Shown in pieces: positions 25,902 through 35,242 of a stretch of 64,000 nt of DNA; positions within the stretch are counted from its first letter, which is position 1, and every line of letters begins with the position of its first letter. Under the pieces are notes generated by a model. It saw only the letters and a program-made list of their open reading frames with translations. It was not told where the DNA came from and did not search any database. Location of the stretch: contig JBQMYD010000002.1 of assembly GCA_052173655.1 (NCBI GenBank), forward strand, positions 1-64,000, given 5' to 3'. The translations under genes were made by a program, and so were the position numbers. Origin of the DNA: RGIG9060 sp052173655. Lineage in GTDB: Bacteria > Spirochaetota > Spirochaetia > Treponematales > Treponemataceae.

Positions 25902-27323
25902 ATGGCAGTTACGTTATTTTCCTTAGGTGCGGCACAGGAAGTTACCGGTTCAAAACATGTACTTGAAATTGACGGAAGGCAGATAATGATTGACTGCGGG
26001 GCTTTTCAAGGTAAACGAAAAGAAAGCGATGATAAAAATCGTAACTTTGACTATGCTGCTGATAAACTTGAAAGTGTTATTTTAACTCATGCTCATTATG
26101 ATCACTGTGGATTATTGCCGGTTTTAATAAAGAGAGGTTTCAAAGGCAACATTTATGCAACTCCTGCAACACGAGATCTTGCAGAGCTTATTATGATGGA
26201 CAGTGCTCACATTCAGGCAAGTGATGCTATTTTTTTGCGAAAACAAGCTCAAAAAAAAGGGCAAAAATTTAATTGGCAGCCGCTTTTTAATGAAAAAGAT
26301 GTTATAACGGCAACCGATCAAATAGTAACTCTTTCTTATGAAAGAAAAATGTACATTGCTCCTGATGTTCAATTGCAATTTTTTGATGCAGGGCATATTT
26401 TAGGTTCTTCCTTTGCTTCTTTTACAATTATGAATCAGCGAAACAAAAACGAATCCATTAATATCTTGTTTACCGGAGATTTAGGACGTCAAAATAAACC
26501 TATTATAAGAGATCCTTCAGAAAAAGTAGGAGCTCCGGATTATATCGTTATAGAAAGTACTTATGGAGATAGGAAACATGAGGAAATAGATAATGCAATG
26601 AAAGATTTGGTACGAATTGTAATGAATGCCGTAAAATCTAAAGGAAAAATTATAATTCCTTCTTTTGCGATCGAAAGAACTCAGGAGCTTATTTATTATT
26701 TTCATATGCTGGTAGATCAAAGAAGAATTCCTTCAATTCCGATTTATGTTGATTCTCCAATGGCAACGAATGCTACAAGTATTTTTCAAGTCCATCCGGA
26801 ATGCTATGACGAAAAAATTTATTCGGCATTTTTAAAACATCATAAAAATCCTTTTGGATTTAACGAGTTGAATTTTGTAACCGGAGTTGAAGAATCGAAA
26901 TCTCTAAATCAAAAAGAAGGACCTATGATTATTATTAGTGCCGATGGAATGTGCGAAGCAGGTCGCATTTTACATCACCTTGCAAACGGAATAAATGATC
27001 CAAGAAATACTATTCTTCTTGTAGGTTACATGGCGGAAAATACTTTGGGACGCAGAATTCGTAATGGAGAAAAAGAAGTAAAAATTATGGGAGATTTTTA
27101 CAATGTCAGGGCTTCCGTAGAGCAAATAAACGCTTTTTCCGCTCATGCCGATTATGAAGAATCAGTAAATTGGCTGGATTCCATAGATACTTCAAAACTG
27201 AAAAAAATATTCATGGTACATGGCGAAAAAAAAGCACAAGAGTTCTTTTTTAATTATCTAAACGAGAACGGCTATAAAAGTGTTCAAATTGTAAAATATG
27301 GAGAAACCTACGACTTGACCTAA
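25902..27323 (+). CDS. Metallo-beta-lactamase/beta-CASP RNA-processing-type hydrolase
   Basis: 473 aa from the ATG at 25902 (AAGGGG upstream; an upstream in-frame start at 25860 lies within the promoter). MBL-fold zinc motifs are LTHAHYDHCG (HxHxDH), a DAGHILGS histidine and FTGDLG. The beta-CASP insert follows (PSFAIERTQELIYYF, VDSPMA), and the C-terminal motifs are FSAHADYEE and MVHGE. The architecture is that of the YSH1/CPSF-like exonucleases found in many bacteria. It probably cuts RNA, but the target is unknown. Its TAA stop shares bases with the stop of the convergent pfk gene. Confidence 0.87.
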   Translation: MAVTLFSLGAAQEVTGSKHVLEIDGRQIMIDCGAFQGKRKESDDKNRNFDYAADKLESVILTHAHYDHCGLLPVLIKRGFKGNIYATPATRDLAELIMMDSAHIQASDAIFLRKQAQKKGQKFNWQPLFNEKDVITATDQIVTLSYERKMYIAPDVQLQFFDAGHILGSSFASFTIMNQRNKNESINILFTGDLGRQNKPIIRDPSEKVGAPDYIVIESTYGDRKHEEIDNAMKDLVRIVMNAVKSKGKIIIPSFAIERTQELIYYFHMLVDQRRIPSIPIYVDSPMATNATSIFQVHPECYDEKIYSAFLKHHKNPFGFNELNFVTGVEESKSLNQKEGPMIIISADGMCEAGRILHHLANGINDPRNTILLVGYMAENTLGRRIRNGEKEVKIMGDFYNVRASVEQINAFSAHADYEESVNWLDSIDTSKLKKIFMVHGEKKAQEFFFNYLNENGYKSVQIVKYGETYDLT

Positions 27324-28648
27324 CTGTTTTTCATCAAAAGCGGTTGTCTTGTAGCATCAATTGTATCTCGCCACAAAGAACCGTCAGGATTTACTTTGTT
27401 GCGACTTGCTGTTACAAGGCGTATTGGAATATGAACATATCTGTCATGAACCAGACCTATAACTATTTTTGTTTTTCCTGCCATTGCCGCATGAACAGCA
27501 TTGTTTCCCAGTCGTGAACAGTAAATTGAATCTGACGGATTTGCCATAGCTGAGCGGATTTGGTAGCTTGGATCTATATATTTCAGGTTTATATGAATAT
27601 TTTTTTCTTCAAAATATTGGGTGATTTTTTCTTTTAGAAAAATTCCGATATCTCCCAGTTTTGTATTTCCACTATCATCCGTTTCTCCGGTTGTTTTTAA
27701 AAGTTCCTGACCGGCACCTTCTGCAACTATAACTACAGCGTGATCTCTTCTGCCAAGTCTATCTTCTAAAGCTTTTAAAAAACCTTTTTCTCCATCCAAA
27801 TCAAAGGGTACTTCCGGAATTAAACAAAAGTTGGCTTCATGACTTGCAAGGGCAGTTGCTGTTGCAATAAATCCGCTTTCTCTTCCCATTAATTTTATCA
27901 AACCTATTCCGTTTATGTGTGAATGTGCTTCCATATGAGCTGCATTTACAGATTCTGTTGCTTTTTGAACTGCCGTATCAAAACCGAAAGATTTTTGAAT
28001 AAAAAGTAAATCATTATCAACAGTTTTTGGAATTCCGATTACAGAAACCTTTAATTTTCGGCGTTCTATTTCTTCTGCAATTTCAAGAGCACCACGTTGG
28101 GTTCCGTCGCCTCCGACAATAAAGATCATGTTCATATTGAGGGCTTCAATCGTATCTACAATATCTATAATTCGGTTCCCGCCTCCACGACTGGTTCCAA
28201 GAAAAGATCCTCCACTTTTGTGAATTTCGTCTACTACAGAAGGTGTTAAATCAACGGTATCATAGCCGTATTCGCTGAAAAACCCTTTAAATCCGTATTT
28301 TATTCCCCTGATTCTACGTACTCCGTAACGATCGTAAAGACATCTTACTACAGAACGAATTACGTCGTTTAGGCCGGGACAAAGTCCTCCGCAGGTACAA
28401 ATTCCGGCATTTACATGAGCCGGAGTAAAATAAATTTTTTCTCTAGGGCCGGCTTTTTGCATTAAATTATTTGAAATGCTTTCTTTGTAATCCGGGTCGG
28501 ACGGAGTTTTGTATATATCATATCTAATCAATTCATCATCTGTAACAAAGTTTGCTGAACAGTTATCTTTTATCGTAGAAAAATGAATTGGAGAGTGCAC
28601 TTTGCAAGTGCCTAAAGTTTCTACCGTAAAATCAAAATTTCCTTTCAT
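27320..28648 (-). CDS. 6-phosphofructokinase, GGDGT/PKTVDND type (probably ATP-dependent)
   Basis: 442 aa, glycolytic PFK. It has GICTCGGLCPGLNDVIR, the nucleotide loop GTSRGGG, IFIVGGDGTQRGA and the catalytic PKTVDNDL, then KLMGRESGFIA and PEVPF. Glycine at the GGDG position favours ATP, while lysine in PKTVDND is the residue usual in PPi enzymes. The combination is known from trypanosome-like ATP-PFKs and one of the two treponemal PFKs. So I favour ATP, but PPi is not excluded. The ATG is preceded by AAGGAG. Confidence 0.85.
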   Translation of the reverse strand: MKGNFDFTVETLGTCKVHSPIHFSTIKDNCSANFVTDDELIRYDIYKTPSDPDYKESISNNLMQKAGPREKIYFTPAHVNAGICTCGGLCPGLNDVIRSVVRCLYDRYGVRRIRGIKYGFKGFFSEYGYDTVDLTPSVVDEIHKSGGSFLGTSRGGGNRIIDIVDTIEALNMNMIFIVGGDGTQRGALEIAEEIERRKLKVSVIGIPKTVDNDLLFIQKSFGFDTAVQKATESVNAAHMEAHSHINGIGLIKLMGRESGFIATATALASHEANFCLIPEVPFDLDGEKGFLKALEDRLGRRDHAVVIVAEGAGQELLKTTGETDDSGNTKLGDIGIFLKEKITQYFEEKNIHINLKYIDPSYQIRSAMANPSDSIYCSRLGNNAVHAAMAGKTKIVIGLVHDRYVHIPIRLVTASRNKVNPDGSLWRDTIDATRQPLLMKNS

Positions 28649-28672
28649 GTGGGATATCTCCTTTTCTTTATT

Positions 28673-29428
28673 TTATTCCGTAGGGTTGACAGGGTCAACT
28701 CCAAAAATTTTAAAAAATTGATTTCGTACGCTTTCCATGTCTTTTGAGTATGGAGCTGTAAACGAAAGTTTTTCTTGAGTCAAAGGATGCTTTAAAGAAA
28801 TTTTATAAGCATGAAGTGCAAGTCTATTTAAAAGAGGTTTTTCTTCTAAAACATTGCCTTTCCAATTGCGTTTTACTTCGCTTAGCCTAATAGGTTTTTG
28901 GTTTCCTCCATAAAGAGGATCGCATACTATGTTTAATTTTAATTGTGAAAGATGAGCCCTAATTTGATGTGTGCGTCCGGTTATAATGCGAGCTTCAATC
29001 CAACTAAAAGGGCCGCAACTTCCAAGATTTTTAAATTCTGTAACAGCTTCCGCTCCAAAACGCTTGTTTACTAATGTTCGGTGTCTTTCATCTGCGTTGA
29101 CTAAAAGAGGAAGGTCTACGGTTTTTTCTTTCCATACAGGATGTCCGTAAACAATAGCATGATAAATTTTTTCAACTTTCCTGTTTTCAAATTGCATTGA
29201 AAGTCCTCTATGAGCTTGAGCGTTACGTGCAAAAATTATTAATCCTGAGGTATCCTTATCTATTCTGTGAACTGCAAAAAGTTTTCCGAATTCTTTTTCT
29301 GCAAGAATATCCAAACGAGGTATGTTTTTATCGTATCGGTCTGCCGCTACTAAAAGTCCTGATTTTTTATTAAAAACTACAATGTCGCAGTCCGAGTATA
29401 TCACGGAATATTGTTGAAATTTATTCAT
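28673..29428 (-). CDS. RluA-family rRNA/tRNA pseudouridine synthase
   Basis: 251 aa. The catalytic motif HRIDKDTSGLIIFARN (about 57-72) carries the conserved aspartate, and GRTHQIRAHL and DPLYGG follow. No S4 domain is present at the N-terminus, so it is a short RluA/RluC-type enzyme whose target uridine cannot be told from sequence. It lies 24 nt ahead of pfk on the same strand. ATG with GAGGT upstream. Confidence 0.88.
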   Translation of the reverse strand: MNKFQQYSVIYSDCDIVVFNKKSGLLVAADRYDKNIPRLDILAEKEFGKLFAVHRIDKDTSGLIIFARNAQAHRGLSMQFENRKVEKIYHAIVYGHPVWKEKTVDLPLLVNADERHRTLVNKRFGAEAVTEFKNLGSCGPFSWIEARIITGRTHQIRAHLSQLKLNIVCDPLYGGNQKPIRLSEVKRNWKGNVLEEKPLLNRLALHAYKISLKHPLTQEKLSFTAPYSKDMESVRNQFFKIFGVDPVNPTE

Positions 29429-29518
29429 AATTAACCTCTTACTTGGGCTAATTCAGTATATCAAAAAATTTTATATTAGTGTATTATTAATTGCTGAAAA
29501 CATAACTTAGGGGGAAAA

Positions 29519-30886
29519 ATGTTAGCTAAAATTTTTGCAATTTTAATTTTTGCAGGAATGTTTATTTCGATAATTTTGGAGAAACATCAAAAACATCATA
29601 TTACGCTTTTTTTTGCGTCTTTGGCACTTGTTTTTGTTTTTGGAATCGGGCTTAGAAGTTGGGAAGCCCTAAAAGAAACTCTAAATGTTCATTCGATCAT
29701 AAAACCTGATTTTTGGTATACACACGGAGAGTCGGAATCTAAAGGAATAAGTTGGTCTACAATAATTTTTCTTGCCGGAATGATGATAATGGTAGAAAGC
29801 ATGGCAAAAGTCGGCTTTTTTCATTGGCTTTGTATGCGTATTGCAAAAGCCGTTCATTATAAAACAAACCCTATTTTCATAACTTTCATGCTTGTTTCTT
29901 TTGTGCTTGCAATGTTTATTGATAGTATTACCGTAATTCTTTTTTTAGCGGCGGTTACAATTGAATTAGGTAGACTTTTAAGATTTAATCCGGTTCCAAT
30001 GATTATTTCTGAAATTTTTTGTGCAAATCTTGGAGGAAGTGCAACAATGTGTGGTGATCCTCCCAATATCATCATAGGAACGGCATTTGGATATTCATTT
30101 GTACAATTTCTTGAGCATACAGGAATTATTGCACTGATTTCTTTAGTTTTTATAATTACATATTTTTATCTGATTTTCAAAAAAGATTTAAAGCCTATTT
30201 CCGGAGGAGAGCCTGTTTATTTTGCAAAAGTTCCGGATCCTAAAACTGCTATTTTGAATAAAAAAGGCTTTATTGCAAGTTGTGTGATTTTTTTAATTGC
30301 AGTAGTTTTGCTTGTTTCTCATGCTCAAACGGGACTTACAGTTTCTACAATTGGTGTTGTAGTTGCAATTTTAGCTGTACTTTCTACTTTTTTTACTTCC
30401 GGTGTGAAAGGTCTTAAAGATATTTTTAAAAGTTTTGACTACAAAACTTTGCTATTTTTTACGGGGCTTTTTGTAGTTGTAGGAGGGCTTGAGCAGACAG
30501 GAGTTTTGGAATTAATAGCGGGTTTAATCGAAAAAATAAGCGGTGGAAATATTTATGTAATGCTTGCAATTATAATTTGGATTTCTGCGGTAGCTTCCGC
30601 TTTTATAGACAACATTCCTTTTGCAGCTACGATGGTTCCTGTTATACAAACTCTTTCTGCGGTAAGCGGAGTTCATCTTGATGTTTTTGCATGGTCGCTT
30701 GCTATGGGAACCGATGTAGGAGGCAGTGCAACTCCAATAGGTGCAAGTGCTAATGTAGTTGGAATTGCTGCTGCAGGAAAGTTCGGATATAAAATCGGCT
30801 GGAAAGTTTATTGTTTAAAATGTGTCCCGGCAACAGTAATTGTTCTTGGAATTTCAACGCTTATTATTTTTGCCAGATATTTATAA
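29519..30886 (+). CDS. ArsB/NhaD/SLC13-superfamily transporter
   Basis: 455 aa with about 11 transmembrane helices. Two inverted-repeat signatures are clear: GGSATMCGDPPNIIIG (about 171-186) and GGSATPIGASANVVGIA (about 400-416). The fold exchanges Na+ or H+ or carries anions (dicarboxylate, arsenite). The serine/alanine-rich second signature and lack of a soluble CBS or TrkA domain resemble NhaD/YbiR-like Na+/H+ antiporters, but substrate is uncertain. ATG follows AGGGGG. Monocistronic. Confidence 0.8.
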   Translation: MLAKIFAILIFAGMFISIILEKHQKHHITLFFASLALVFVFGIGLRSWEALKETLNVHSIIKPDFWYTHGESESKGISWSTIIFLAGMMIMVESMAKVGFFHWLCMRIAKAVHYKTNPIFITFMLVSFVLAMFIDSITVILFLAAVTIELGRLLRFNPVPMIISEIFCANLGGSATMCGDPPNIIIGTAFGYSFVQFLEHTGIIALISLVFIITYFYLIFKKDLKPISGGEPVYFAKVPDPKTAILNKKGFIASCVIFLIAVVLLVSHAQTGLTVSTIGVVVAILAVLSTFFTSGVKGLKDIFKSFDYKTLLFFTGLFVVVGGLEQTGVLELIAGLIEKISGGNIYVMLAIIIWISAVASAFIDNIPFAATMVPVIQTLSAVSGVHLDVFAWSLAMGTDVGGSATPIGASANVVGIAAAGKFGYKIGWKVYCLKCVPATVIVLGISTLIIFARYL

Positions 30887-31185
30887 AAAATTTATAAATA
30901 TACTGTTAAAAGTTGCAAGTTGATTTTGCCGAATTATTACAAATTTTTGCAGGCTTATTGTATAAAAACCCACGTTTTGATAGAATTTTTCGGATAGGGT
31001 GTACAGTCTGAAAAATTTGTTGTTTTTCGGCATTGTCGCTTGGCTTACTGCATAACAACGAGTTTTAAATCAAGACTCTATATTTTTATAATTTAATTTT
31101 AGGCATCGTACTCAAAATCAAGGTAACAGTTCAAAAACCTGAATTTTGGGTGCGTTCTTTTATTTTTTTCTTTGGGGGAAATTTT
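30887..31185. other. Intergenic region ahead of gdhA
   Basis: 299 bp without a gene. A possible -10 TATAAT at 31087-31092 has a poor -35 (TTTTAA at 31063-31068, 18-bp spacer). No terminator with a clear T-run, RNA gene or riboswitch was recognised. Confidence 0.4.
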
Positions 31186-32532
31186 ATGAAAAATGCTTAT
31201 GTAATACGGGTATTAGAACAGGTAAAGGCTAAAGATTCCAACGAACCGGAATTCTTGCAAGCAGTTCAGGAAGTTCTTGAAACTCTTGAACCTGTAGTGG
31301 AACAAATGCCGGAACTTGAAAAAAATGCGATTTTGGAGCGCATTGTAGAGCCTGAAAGGGTTATTATGTTTCGTGTTCCTTGGATGGATGATAAAGGTAA
31401 TGTTCATGTAAATCGTGGATATAGAGTTCAATTTAACAGTGCTATCGGTCCTTATAAAGGCGGTATCAGATTTTCACCTGAAGTTAATCTTTCTGTATTA
31501 AAATTTCTTGGATTTGAACAGACTTTTAAAAATTCTCTTACAACATTACCTATGGGTGGTGGAAAAGGTGGAGCAGATTTTGATCCTCACGGAAAGTCCG
31601 ATGCGGAAGTAATGCGTTTTTGTCAATCGTTTATGACGGAGCTTTATAGACATATCGGTGCCGATACCGATGTTCCTGCAGGTGATAAGGGTGTTGGAGC
31701 TCGTGAAGTTGCTTATATGTTTGGTCAGTATAAAAGAATCGCAAATGAGTTTACAGGAGTTCTTACAGGTAAAGGGCTTTCTTTTGGGGGTTCTCTAGTC
31801 AGAACGCAGGCAACAGGCTATGGTCTTATTTATTTTGCCGGAGAAATGTTAAAAAAAGTTGGAGATGATTTCAAGGGAAAAGTTTGTTCTGTTTCAGGCT
31901 CCGGGAATGTTGCTCAGTATGCTGTTGAAAAACTTATTCAATTTGGTGCAAAACCTGTTACTCTTTCCGATTCAAGCGGATATGTATACGATGCAGACGG
32001 AATCACTCAGGAAAAGCTTGACTGGGTAAAAGAGCTTAAAGGTGTAAGACGCGGAAGAATTTCAGAATATGTTAAGCAGTATCCTAATGCAAAGTATTTT
32101 GAAGGAAAAAAAGTTTGGGAAGTAAAAGTTGACTGTGCATTCCCTTGTGCCACACAAAATGAGTTATTGGGTGAAGATGCAAAAAAACTTGTTGCCAATG
32201 GAGTAAAACTTGTTGCTGAGGGAGCAAATATGCCTTCCGATCTTTCTGCTGTAAAAATCTTTCTTGAAAATAAAATTCTTTATGCTCCGGGAAAAGCCAG
32301 CAATGCAGGCGGTGTTGCAACCTCAGGTCTTGAAATGAGCCAAAATTCGGAACGTCTTTCATGGTCAGCAGAAGAAGTTGATGAAAAGCTGCGTAGTATT
32401 ATGATAAATATCCATGATAATGCTTACGATACTGCTAAAAAATTCGGTATGGAAGGAAATTATGTTGCAGGAGCAAATATTGCAGGTTTTGTAAAAGTTG
32501 CAAATGCTATGATTGCACAAGGACTTGTGTAG
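31186..32532 (+). CDS. gdhA: Glutamate dehydrogenase, hexameric, NADP-type
   Basis: 448 aa from ATG 31186 (GGGGGA upstream; the earlier in-frame start was dropped). Interconverts 2-oxoglutarate + ammonia and glutamate. PMGGGKGGADFDP contains the catalytic lysine region, and PAGDKGVGAREVAYM follows. The Rossmann segment VSGSGNVAQYAVEKLIQFGAKPVTLSDSSG resembles NADP-specific enzymes (SDS after the second strand). Highly conserved over its full length. The next gene starts at the overlapping base of its stop, so hemolysin III is co-transcribed. Confidence 0.94.
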   Translation: MKNAYVIRVLEQVKAKDSNEPEFLQAVQEVLETLEPVVEQMPELEKNAILERIVEPERVIMFRVPWMDDKGNVHVNRGYRVQFNSAIGPYKGGIRFSPEVNLSVLKFLGFEQTFKNSLTTLPMGGGKGGADFDPHGKSDAEVMRFCQSFMTELYRHIGADTDVPAGDKGVGAREVAYMFGQYKRIANEFTGVLTGKGLSFGGSLVRTQATGYGLIYFAGEMLKKVGDDFKGKVCSVSGSGNVAQYAVEKLIQFGAKPVTLSDSSGYVYDADGITQEKLDWVKELKGVRRGRISEYVKQYPNAKYFEGKKVWEVKVDCAFPCATQNELLGEDAKKLVANGVKLVAEGANMPSDLSAVKIFLENKILYAPGKASNAGGVATSGLEMSQNSERLSWSAEEVDEKLRSIMINIHDNAYDTAKKFGMEGNYVAGANIAGFVKVANAMIAQGLV

Positions 32533-33320
32533 TGAACAAGAAAAAACAAGAACTTCTGGCCTTAAAAGAAAAATATGAAGAGCAAAAGTACCAAATAAAA
32601 TTAAAGTATTCTTTAGATCCTCAAAAGACAACTCGTAGGTATGAACGTAAGGTAAAAAATCGTGAACTTACAAAAACCATGCCAAAAAGGTATTCAATAG
32701 GGGAAGAAATTTTTAATTCAGTAAGTCATGGAGTTGGAGCAGGGCTTTCTATTGCAGCAATTGTTCTTTTGATAGTTCATGCGGCGTTGGATGCTCCTGC
32801 AAATATGAAAGCAGAGTACATTGTCAGTTTTTCAATTTACGGTGTTACATTGTTAATTTTGTATCTCATGTCTACTCTTTATCATGCGCTTACTCCGTAC
32901 AATGTAAAAAATGTTTTTGCAGTTTTTGATCATTCTTCGATTTATATATTGATTGCTGGAACTTATACTCCTTATTGTCTTTGTGCCTTGGATCATATTA
33001 CCGGCTGGATAATGCTTGGTATTATTTGGTCTTTGGCAATTTTCGGAGTTACTGTGTATTGTGTTTTTGGAAATAAATTACGAATTGCCAGTGCTTTTAC
33101 GTATTTGCCTATGGGATTGTTAATTTTATTTGCCATAAAGCAGCTTTTGGTAAATTTACCTGCAATTTCAATTATCTTTCTTGTTTTAGGAGGATTTTTT
33201 TATGTTGTCGGCTGGCCGTTTTATTTGTTCAAAAAACAAAAATGGTTCCACTGTGTTTTTCACATGTTTGTGCTTGCCGGTAGTATTTTTCACTTTTTTT
33301 CCGTGATGTTATTTATTTAA
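32532..33320 (+). CDS. Hemolysin III (YqfA/PAQR-like) membrane protein
   Basis: 262 aa from a GTG overlapping the gdhA stop by one base, AGGA 9 nt upstream. A basic, coiled cytoplasmic N-terminus of about 50 residues precedes IGEEIFNSVSHGVGAGLSIAA, then seven membrane helices with STLYHALTPYNVKNVFAVFDHSSIYILIAGTYTP and a final FHMFVLAGSIFHFFSVML. Histidines and Asp are those of the PAQR/Hly-III metal site. The family name is historical; hydrolase activity on lipids is suspected elsewhere. Linked to gdhA only by position. Confidence 0.87.
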   Translation: MNKKKQELLALKEKYEEQKYQIKLKYSLDPQKTTRRYERKVKNRELTKTMPKRYSIGEEIFNSVSHGVGAGLSIAAIVLLIVHAALDAPANMKAEYIVSFSIYGVTLLILYLMSTLYHALTPYNVKNVFAVFDHSSIYILIAGTYTPYCLCALDHITGWIMLGIIWSLAIFGVTVYCVFGNKLRIASAFTYLPMGLLILFAIKQLLVNLPAISIIFLVLGGFFYVVGWPFYLFKKQKWFHCVFHMFVLAGSIFHFFSVMLFI

Positions 33321-33335
33321 ATTTTTGGGTAAAAA

Positions 33336-33788
33336 ATGAAAACTATAAAAATTCTTTTTATTTGTCACGGAAATATTTGTCGCTCTACTATGGCAGAATT
33401 TGTTATGAAATTTTTGGTTAAAAATGCCGGACTTACAGAATATTTTGAAATAGATTCTGCTGCTGTAAGCCTTGAAGCCATAGGTTGTGATGTTCATCAC
33501 AAAACCAGAGAAAAGCTAAATAAAGAGGGAATTCCTTGTGGGCATCACAGTGCACGCCGTATTGATCACAAAGACTATGAAAAATTTGATCACATAATTG
33601 CTATGGATAAAGATAACGTTTTCAGATTACATCAGTTGTTGGCAGGAGATCCTGATAAGAAAGTAAAAATGCTTTTGGAACGCGATATTGCAGATCCATG
33701 GTATACCGGAAACTTTGACGATACCTTTTCCGATGTCATGGCAGGTTGCCGAAAACTTTTGGCAACCTTGAGTACTAATCAAATTTGA
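33336..33788 (+). CDS. Low-molecular-weight protein tyrosine phosphatase
   Basis: 150 aa. The P-loop FICHGNICRS has nucleophile Cys10 and Arg16. The general acid is Asp120 in DIADPWYTGNFDDTF. Typical length for the family. It dephosphorylates phosphotyrosine proteins or, in some bacteria, arginine phosphate; no kinase gene is nearby. Starts 15 nt after hemolysin III and is probably in the same transcript. Confidence 0.92.
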   Translation: MKTIKILFICHGNICRSTMAEFVMKFLVKNAGLTEYFEIDSAAVSLEAIGCDVHHKTREKLNKEGIPCGHHSARRIDHKDYEKFDHIIAMDKDNVFRLHQLLAGDPDKKVKMLLERDIADPWYTGNFDDTFSDVMAGCRKLLATLSTNQI

Positions 33789-33808
33789 GTTATACGCTAT
33801 GGCATAAT

Positions 33809-35086
33809 TTAAACTGCGTCTAATCCCAGTTTTATGTCATTTATGATGTCGTTTATATTTTCAAGACCACAGCTAAAACGAACCATACCACCGTCAATTC
33901 CTGCTGCAATAAGTTGCTCGTCTGTAAGTTGTCTGTGGGTTGCACTGGCAGGATGAAGAACACATGTTCGTATATCAGCAACGTGAACTTCATCACTTGC
34001 TAATTTTAGTGCATCCATAAAACGGACCGCGGCCTTTTTCCCTCCTTTTATGCTTACAGAAATTACTCCGCAACATCCTTTTGGTAAATATTTTTTTGCC
34101 AGTTCGTGATATTTGTCATCTTTTAGCTGTGGGTATGAAACCGAGATAATTTTTTCGCTTGTTTTAAAAAATTCTGCAACTTTTATTGCGTTTTCACAGT
34201 AGCGTTCCATTCTTATAGGTAAAGTTTCAAGCCCCAAGTTAAGGTAAAATGCACTTTGTGCCGAAGGATAACATCCAAAATCTCTCATAAGTTGAGTTCG
34301 GGCTTTTATAATGTAAGCTGCCTTTCCAAAGTCGTTTACATATTTTAAGCCGTGATAGCTTTCATCAGGTTCAACCATGTCGGAGTATTTCCCTGTGTTC
34401 TTGTAAACTGCTTGCCAGTCAAAATTTCCGCTGTCTACAATAACACCGCCACCTTGAACAGCATGTCCGTCCATGTACTTTGTAGTTGAATGTATTACAA
34501 TGTCAGCTCCCCATTCAAATGGGCGGCAAAGGTAAGGAGTTGCAAAGGTGTTATCTACAATGAGTGGGCAGTTCATTTCGTGAGCAACTTGAGCCCATTT
34601 TTCGATATCTAAAACCGATAAAGCCGGATTTGCAATTGTTTCGCCAAAAACAGCTTTTGTATTTGATTTGAAAGCGGATTTGATTTTTTCTTTGTCAGCA
34701 TTTACGTCAACCCAAATGCATTCAATTCCTAATTTTTTTAAAGTAAAACCGAAAAGGTTTATTGTTCCTCCGTAGATGGAAGAAGATGCAATAAAACTGT
34801 CCCCGGCAGAACATAAATTTAAAATTGAAATAAGTGTGGCTGCCTGTCCGCTGGAAGTGAGCATAGCTCCGACTCCACCTTCAAGATCGGCAATTTTTTT
34901 TTCTACCGCATCACATGTTGGATTGGCAAAACGAGAATACATAAATTCTACAGGTTTATCAAACAGTTCGGCAACGTGATCGCAAGAATCAAAGCGATAA
35001 GTTGTACTTTGGATTATTGGAATTGTTCCGGGATCTCCGTTTGCCGGCTTATACCCTGAGTGCAGGCATTTTGTTTCAATTTTCAT
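33809..35086 (-). CDS. O-acetylhomoserine sulfhydrylase-like PLP enzyme (Cys/Met metabolism family)
   Basis: 425 aa from ATG 35086 with GAGGAAG upstream. Cys/Met-metabolism PLP enzyme: LTSSGQAATL binds the cofactor phosphate, DNTFATPYLCRP carries the PLP-contacting Asp, and Lys203 in IHSTTKYMDGH is the Schiff-base lysine. Length and GGTINLF features favour O-acetylhomoserine (thiol)-lyase (MetY) over cystathionine enzymes. Methionine gamma-lyase, which treponemes use to degrade methionine, is the main alternative. Divergent from a chemoreceptor gene. Confidence 0.8.
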   Translation of the reverse strand: MKIETKCLHSGYKPANGDPGTIPIIQSTTYRFDSCDHVAELFDKPVEFMYSRFANPTCDAVEKKIADLEGGVGAMLTSSGQAATLISILNLCSAGDSFIASSSIYGGTINLFGFTLKKLGIECIWVDVNADKEKIKSAFKSNTKAVFGETIANPALSVLDIEKWAQVAHEMNCPLIVDNTFATPYLCRPFEWGADIVIHSTTKYMDGHAVQGGGVIVDSGNFDWQAVYKNTGKYSDMVEPDESYHGLKYVNDFGKAAYIIKARTQLMRDFGCYPSAQSAFYLNLGLETLPIRMERYCENAIKVAEFFKTSEKIISVSYPQLKDDKYHELAKKYLPKGCCGVISVSIKGGKKAAVRFMDALKLASDEVHVADIRTCVLHPASATHRQLTDEQLIAAGIDGGMVRFSCGLENINDIINDIKLGLDAV

Positions 35087-35170
35087 TTTCTTCCTCAACT
35101 TTTTTCTTACTTTTGGCAATTTTAACATATTACAATAGCAATTCATAGTATTTTTTTTTATATGTCAATG

Positions 35171-35204
35171 ATTTGTTTACAAAACAAATATTTTACTTTA
35201 CAAT
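35171..35204. promoter_or_regulatory. Chemoreceptor promoter overlapping a 19-bp palindrome
   Basis: TTTACA (35176-35181), 17 bp, TACAAT (35199-35204) reads towards the chemoreceptor. The -35 box lies inside the perfect palindrome ATTTGTTT-ACA-AAACAAAT (35171-35189), which also sits upstream of the divergent MetY-like gene. One operator could control both. Confidence 0.5.
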
Positions 35205-35242
35205 TGGGAAAAGTTTTCGTTTTTTTTAATGGGAGTTACAAA

